From the NCBI GenBank assembly GCA_946006915.1, contig CAMFZK010000028.1, positions 1 to 10,898 on the forward strand: a stretch of DNA of 10,898 nucleotides. Direction: 5' to 3'. The translations under genes and the position numbers were made by a program. Each line of letters opens with the position of its first letter. The first letter of the stretch is position 1. This stretch comes from an uncultured Clostridia bacterium (GTDB lineage Bacteria > Bacillota > Clostridia > Oscillospirales > Acutalibacteraceae). Below the pieces are notes generated by a model. It searched no databases, was not told the DNA's origin, and saw nothing but the letters and a program-made list of their open reading frames with translations. Positions 7,744-10,898 of the stretch are shown here, piece by piece.

Positions 7744-8445
7744 TCAACCTCCGAAGTAATCGTCTTGCTTTTTCAGATATTCTTTGGCGGTTTCTTCATT
7801 GCCCCTATATACAAGTGCTACCGAAAAATCCGCATTTTTTTCATATTCAAGTAAAAGTTTGGCTTGTTCTGTATTAACCAACAAAGTAACGGTATTAGGT
7901 AAATCAATACTACCGTCATCTTTAACGGTAACATTTTCTTTATCAACGCCTTTTTGCGTTGTGGTAGTGATAACTTTAAGATATTTTAATTGAGGCGGTA
8001 TATTTGCCTGCCCGTCTTTCAAAACAACAAGACTGACAATATCGCCGTTTTCAAGTTTCCCGGAAAGACCGGATGCCAAGGAATTAAGAGGAATTGACAA
8101 AGCAACTTTACTGCCGTCTAAATTAGAAAAAACATCCTCTGCCGAATTTGTTTTGTCGGAAAGTTTTATTTTTGTTACAAAATCGCCCTCAAATAAATCG
8201 GATTTTGCATACATTCCGATTATCTCTTTTTCGGAGGAAATATAACCCTTAGGTAAACTTTCTTTGGTTGCAGATACTGTTTTAATATCCTCTTTAGAAA
8301 TTTTGCTTCCCTGGGTAATGTCCTTGTTAAGGCAGTAAACCTTAACGCCGGAATTTGATATTTTGTTTACTATAGGCGATACCACAAATACCAACAGTAC
8401 GGCCATTAAAACGGCAACAATGCCGATAAGTGTTCTTTTCTTCAT
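7744..8445 (-). CDS. cpaB: CpaB/RcpC-like SAF-domain pilus assembly protein
   Basis: A 233-residue protein anchored by one N-terminal transmembrane helix (about 5-27), with the remainder outside the membrane. A SAF domain spans about 35-95 (VYCLNKDITQGSKISKEDI, then LPKGYI and GMYAKSDLFEGDFV), followed by an RcpC-type domain (about 112-212: VALSIPLNSLASGLSGKLENGDIVSLVV). This is the usual two-domain order of CpaB. In diderm bacteria CpaB works with the secretin; no secretin is expected in a monoderm, so here it probably links the membrane platform to the wall or fibre (inference). A GAGGG box precedes the ATG, and the gap after the peptidase gene is 17 bp. Confidence 0.88.
   Translation of the reverse strand: MKKRTLIGIVAVLMAVLLVFVVSPIVNKISNSGVKVYCLNKDITQGSKISKEDIKTVSATKESLPKGYISSEKEIIGMYAKSDLFEGDFVTKIKLSDKTNSAEDVFSNLDGSKVALSIPLNSLASGLSGKLENGDIVSLVVLKDGQANIPPQLKYLKVITTTTQKGVDKENVTVKDDGSIDLPNTVTLLVNTEQAKLLLEYEKNADFSVALVYRGNEETAKEYLKKQDDYFGG
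7748..7752 (-). promoter_or_regulatory. Ribosome binding site deciding the tadZ-like start
   Basis: GGAGG formed by the last two Gly codons of the cpaB-like gene. It lies 6 nt before the ATG at 7739-7741 and directly abuts the alternative TTG at 7745-7747, so the ATG is the better start. Translation of the two genes is therefore likely coupled. Confidence 0.7.
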
Positions 8446-8462
8446 TTTCAGCCCTCGCTTTT

Positions 8463-8882
8463 TTAAATAATAAAGTATGCTGTTAAAAAGCCAACAGACA
8501 GATACGGAATAAGTGCAAATCCGTTTTTGGTTTTTAGTATAAGATTTACGATTACCGCAAGTAAAAGTCCTAAAACTAAACCGATAAACCCGTTTATTCC
8601 GAGAAAAAACAGACAGGCGGTTGAAAACAGCATATCTCCGCCGCCTATTGTTTTGTTTTCGGCAGACGGTTTGATTTTAGAGATAGAATAAAAAATCAAG
8701 AATATCAACCCCGAAAAAAGAGCACCCAATAACATATTAGGCAACGCTTTCGGTTCGGTATTGATAAACGCCGCTATAAGGATAAAAATATGTGTGTAAT
8801 AATCAACGGTATGCGTTTTTATATCCTTTATAGAGGCGTAAGTTAGAATTGATAAGAATATTAAAAATTTAATTAAATACAT
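8463..8882 (-). CDS. A24-family prepilin peptidase (TadV/CpaA-like)
   Basis: A small, 139-residue integral membrane aspartic protease that removes the leader from prepilins. The two catalytic aspartates can be placed: D20 in SIKDIKTHTV after the first helix, and D83 in the IGGGDMLF motif (79-86), the typical GxGD element. Hydrophobic helices fill most of the rest. There is no N-terminal methylase domain, as expected for TadV/CpaA. No good Shine-Dalgarno is visible before the ATG: the 13 nt between it and the upstream hairpin read CTTGTGAAAAATT, and an in-frame stop (8889-8891) rules out a much longer N-terminus. Translation may thus be weak, fitting an enzyme needed in small amounts. Its substrates are probably the pilin just upstream and the pseudopilin at 3496-3906. 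Confidence 0.87.
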   Translation of the reverse strand: MYLIKFLIFLSILTYASIKDIKTHTVDYYTHIFILIAAFINTEPKALPNMLLGALFSGLIFLIFYSISKIKPSAENKTIGGGDMLFSTACLFFLGINGFIGLVLGLLLAVIVNLILKTKNGFALIPYLSVGFLTAYFII

Positions 8883-8895
8883 AATTTTTCACAAG

Positions 8896-8923
8896 CGGAA
8901 GCAGAGCCGTAGCCCTGCCTCCG
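8896..8923 (-). promoter_or_regulatory. Strong intercistronic RNA hairpin with UACG tetraloop
   Basis: In the minus-strand transcript a 12-bp stem (arms 8912-8923 and 8896-8907) encloses the loop UACG, closed by C-G, a member of the very stable UNCG tetraloop class. Two positions that mismatch on the plus strand become G-U wobbles in the minus-strand RNA, so the structure belongs to this transcript. It begins 8 nt after the pilin stop and ends 13 nt before the peptidase start. No U-run follows, so it is not a standard terminator. It more likely protects the pilin mRNA 3' end or marks a processing site, setting pilin above the assembly genes. Its 5' arm also hides a GGAGG sequence. Confidence 0.7.
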
Positions 8924-8931
8924 AAAAGTAA

Positions 8932-9168
8932 TTAAATGGCAAATATTTCGGTGATTTTGGTGCCGAGATTTGGGATAATGGTATTATCCCAAGCGTTAAT
9001 TAAAGCGCCTGTTACAACTACTGCAAGAGCGAGGATTACAACAATCCAAACTCCCTTGTCAATAAAACCTTCGCCTCGTTTGTCAAGGCAGATTTCTTGC
9101 ACGTTGGAAACAACGTTTTCCTTTGCAGTGTTTACTTTTTTAATAAAATTTTTAAATAAATTTTTCAT
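8932..9168 (-). CDS. Short Flp-like pilin precursor (DUF6133-like)
   Basis: A 78-residue protein with a basic 32-residue leader, then G32|EGFID at a prepilin-type cleavage site and one hydrophobic helix (about 39-57). Cleavage would leave a 46-residue mature pilin, about the size of Flp pilins. The +5 position is Asp (D37), an acidic equivalent of the usual Glu. The leader is long for an Flp pilin. The short form with a GEGFID motif recalls the DUF6133 proteins of clostridia (from memory). It is the first gene of the cluster and has a clean AAGGAG box (9177-9182) 8 nt before the ATG, consistent with high expression. Probably the major fibre subunit. Confidence 0.78.
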   Translation of the reverse strand: MKNLFKNFIKKVNTAKENVVSNVQEICLDKRGEGFIDKGVWIVVILALAVVVTGALINAWDNTIIPNLGTKITEIFAI

Positions 9169-9182
9169 AATTTTTACTCCTT

Positions 9183-9269
9183 AAAATAATTTTAGTTTTT
9201 ATAAGTTTTTGCTGAATTTAGATATACTTTAATACAATCAAAGGACATTCCCCCTTTAAAAAAGTGTAT
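9183..9269 (-). promoter_or_regulatory. AT-rich leader of the pilus operon
   Basis: Between the upstream terminator and the pilin ribosome site, this segment must hold the operon promoter if the terminators work. I see no convincing -35/-10 pair: TTGATT (9235-9240 region) has no good -10 at 16-18 nt. A possible RNA hairpin lies at 9238-9259: 8-bp arms TTAAAGGG and TCCTTTGA with a 6-nt loop. Its two imperfect pairs are G-U only in the minus-strand RNA, hinting at a leader structure. Confidence 0.3.
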
Positions 9270-9298
9270 AAAAAAACGCACTTCATATTTGAAGTACG
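9270..9298 (-). terminator. Rho-independent terminator upstream of the pilin operon
   Basis: On the minus strand, CGTACTTC and GAAGTGCG form an 8-bp stem (one G-U pair) with a 6-nt loop, followed directly by seven T's (9270-9276). It lies about 60 bp after the stop of the surface protein gene and ends that transcript. The stem pairs fully only in the minus-strand orientation. Confidence 0.75.
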
Positions 9299-9337
9299 GT
9301 TTTATTGAAATATTTAGATTTCTATTGACATTTTGAT

Positions 9338-9363
9338 AAGAAAACCTTAAACCGGGTTAAGGT
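9338..9363 (-). terminator. Second terminator-like hairpin overlapping the surface protein stop
   Basis: A near-perfect palindrome around the TAA stop (9357-9359). In the transcript, ACCTTAA pairs with TTAAGGT across a 6-nt loop, then further T's follow. It is weak on its own but precedes the stronger hairpin at 9270-9298, making a tandem arrangement. Confidence 0.4.
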
Positions 9364-10898
9364 AAATTATGGGTTATGTACCAATCGTCGTACATATTGC
9401 CGTCAATTCCTATTTCAACATCTTCCGCTGTTGTTATCATTCCTGCGGGAGTCCAAGAGTCCGATGCAACTATATTAAAATAATAACTGCCGTCGGGGAA
9501 ATATATAGGCGTATAATGACGGTCTGCACGGTTGTCTGAATTGTAAAATTTCATTACACCCGAAACATTTTCAAAAGTTCGTGCATAACCGTTTTTGAAT
9601 TTGTAAGAAAATTCAGGGAAGAGTGCGTAAGAGTATTGAGAAGCGGTAAAACTTCCCGAATTAGGGGTTTGGTATTCTTCATCGGTAAAGACAGAGCAGG
9701 TAAAACTGCAGTCAAAACCGTAACCCGAACGTATAACGAGTTTACCGTCTGAAAATTTTGCCGATTTCGAAGTCGGTGCGGATACGGTAGGAATATTTAT
9801 TTTGTTTCCTATAGCATAATTTACTTTTTTAAATACACCGCCGTTATAAGTCCATTCCCACCATTTTGCCTGTAACAAAGAACTTCCCGGAGAACGTTTA
9901 ACGCTAAACCCTATCGGCGCTCTGGGTTCGTACTTTGTATCGGGTGTTGTAAAATATGTATACGGAGTTGTCGCATAAGTATTGCTTGTCAATCCGTAGT
10001 TGGTATTGCCGTCGTTTATTTCGCTATTAACTGTAACGTCTTCATAGTTTAATCCTGTTGGGACTTGCCATTTAAAATATACAAGGTTTTTGTCTCTTGC
10101 AGGGACAACAGTCTGTTTTAAGGCGGTTTTAATAACCGTGCCGTTTGCATTGTAAACCGTAAATTCAACCTTAATATTATCTGACGGAGTGTAATCTTTA
10201 TCTGACGGATTAACTATCCAATAACTTGTTACTACCTCTGTGTCTTCACGGTACGGTGCATTGGGTTCAAGGGGAACAAGTATTAGATTTGTTTGCTGTG
10301 AAATCTTTTCCCATTTAGCCGTCAACGTAATAGTCGCACCATTGGTAAGCGTGAGATTTTTCACAGTTGCTCCGGAAGGGTACACGTCTTTGTTAGATGT
10401 ATCGACGGTTTCGACACCTTTTCTGCCTTCCGCATAGCCCCAGTTTGTCCAATGCTTCATATATTTAAAGGTATCCGTACCATAAGCATTGATTAAATCC
10501 TGCCCACCGTGTTCTTTATACCATAAAAGATTAAATACCTCACTACTATATCTATGACCAGAAGTGTAACCGCCATAAACATAATAACCTACCCAATGAC
10601 TAATTAAACCGTATTTATCATATCCATAATAATTAAATATATCACCATAGGTGTTTGCATAAAACGGAGCATTAAAAGTATACCATGGGTATGTAAACCC
10701 ATCTGTATAAGTAAAATCATTGTGGTCTTGCCAACCAATAAATGTGTAACCGGGTTTCGTTGGAATTTGGGTTGAGAGCGTGCCGGCCTGACCAAAGATA
10801 AACGTCTGATTTCCGGGAGCGCCCGTTCCTCCGTTGGCATCGTAGGTAATGGTGTATGTTATCGGCTCCCATTTAGCCGTCAACACTACCGTTTGCCC
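9357..10898 (-). CDS. Secreted or surface protein with Listeria-Bacteroides (InlB B-type) repeats, N-terminus outside the window
   Basis: The reading frame is open to the right edge (GQTV codons precede the first possible start), so only the last 513 residues are seen. Residue 1 below is the GTG at 10886. It begins inside an InlB B-type repeat: LTAKWEPITYTITYDANGG, then TLS...PTKPGYTFIGW (2-52). The repeat's end, YPSGATVKNLTLTNGATITLTAKW (169-192), comes more than 110 residues later. In between lie two copies of a D-[IL]-x3-YG-x-D...HW...G-x3-G-[HR]-R motif (82-112, 130-155), seen in repeats of other bacterial surface proteins. The rest (196-509) looks beta-rich: an extracellular CARDB-like stretch (215-275), then an unrecognised domain. 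No LPxTG motif or C-terminal membrane anchor is visible. It lies upstream of the pilus operon but is separated by terminators. It is possibly an adhesin working with the pilus. Confidence 0.85.
   Translation of the reverse strand, partial: GQTVVLTAKWEPITYTITYDANGGTGAPGNQTFIFGQAGTLSTQIPTKPGYTFIGWQDHNDFTYTDGFTYPWYTFNAPFYANTYGDIFNYYGYDKYGLISHWVGYYVYGGYTSGHRYSSEVFNLLWYKEHGGQDLINAYGTDTFKYMKHWTNWGYAEGRKGVETVDTSNKDVYPSGATVKNLTLTNGATITLTAKWEKISQQTNLILVPLEPNAPYREDTEVVTSYWIVNPSDKDYTPSDNIKVEFTVYNANGTVIKTALKQTVVPARDKNLVYFKWQVPTGLNYEDVTVNSEINDGNTNYGLTSNTYATTPYTYFTTPDTKYEPRAPIGFSVKRSPGSSLLQAKWWEWTYNGGVFKKVNYAIGNKINIPTVSAPTSKSAKFSDGKLVIRSGYGFDCSFTCSVFTDEEYQTPNSGSFTASQYSYALFPEFSYKFKNGYARTFENVSGVMKFYNSDNRADRHYTPIYFPDGSYYFNIVASDSWTPAGMITTAEDVEIGIDGNMYDDWYITHNLP
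10309..10326. repeat. 18-bp direct repeat, copy 1
   Basis: The 18 bases here are identical to 10867-10884. Both encode the LTAKWE end of an InlB B-type repeat in the surface protein. Exact nucleotide identity suggests recent duplication or gene conversion between repeat units. Confidence 0.85.
10867..10884. repeat. 18-bp direct repeat, copy 2
   Basis: Second copy of the repeat at 10309-10326, same orientation and same reading frame, at the junction of two InlB B-type repeat units. Confidence 0.85.

Noticed and set aside
7742..7747. TTG start for the tadZ-like gene
   Set aside because: It abuts the GGAGG box with no spacing; the ATG two codons later has a 6-nt spacing.
9192..9248. Possible 18-codon leader peptide gene on the minus strand, preceded by AAAGGGGG
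   Set aside because: The ribosome-site-like GGGGG is only one base from the ATG, too close to work. The peptide shows no attenuator-like codon run and overlaps the possible hairpin.
9324..9350. TTGACA on the plus strand as a -35 promoter element
   Set aside because: There is no good -10 at the correct distance and no plus-strand gene downstream.
1..10898. CRISPR array, tRNA or rRNA gene, insertion sequence or attachment site
   Set aside because: I saw no regularly spaced repeats, cloverleaf or rRNA sequence, transposase motif or flanking direct repeats. The only exact repeat noted is the 18-bp coding repeat in the surface protein.

Overview
The window is AT-rich, with strong AGGAGG-type ribosome binding sites, no secretin or other outer-membrane parts, and protein families typical of anaerobic gut Clostridia (Bacillota). 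This suggests a low-GC Gram-positive clostridial genome. Every convincing gene is on the minus strand, so transcription runs from high to low coordinates. The set of genes looks like part of an integrated conjugative or other mobile element, but no integrase, relaxase or attachment site is visible here.

Layout in transcription order: (1) The C-terminal part of a secreted or surface protein with Listeria-Bacteroides (InlB B-type) repeats enters at the right edge (9357-10898). It ends in two stacked terminator-like hairpins. (2) After a 188-bp intergenic region comes a compact cluster of tight-adherence (Tad/Flp-type) pilus genes: a short pilin (8932-9168), an intercistronic hairpin, an A24 prepilin peptidase, a CpaB/RcpC-like SAF protein, a CpaE/TadZ-like P-loop ATPase, a CpaF/TadA secretion ATPase, TadB- and TadC-like membrane platform proteins, a TadE-like pseudopilin and a second small single-span protein. 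Gaps are 2-20 bp, one junction is a TAATG overlap, and several Shine-Dalgarno sequences lie inside the preceding gene, all pointing to one translationally coupled operon. (3) Nineteen bp later in the same direction is a VirD4/TraG-type coupling ATPase (1037-3004), the component that feeds relaxase-DNA into a conjugation channel. (4) After a weak hairpin and a plausible promoter there is an unrecognised, Cys- and Arg/Lys/Glu-rich protein (29-910).

Inferred working model: the peptidase processes the pilin and the pseudopilins at a shared K/R-G|E-type site. CpaF/TadA powers assembly through TadB/TadC, the TadZ-like ATPase may position the machine, and CpaB stabilises it on the outer face of the membrane. 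The coupling protein in the same transcription unit suggests that this pilus serves DNA transfer, for example as the mating pilus or adhesin of an integrative conjugative element. That link is the most interesting aspect of the window and is inferred from gene order only.
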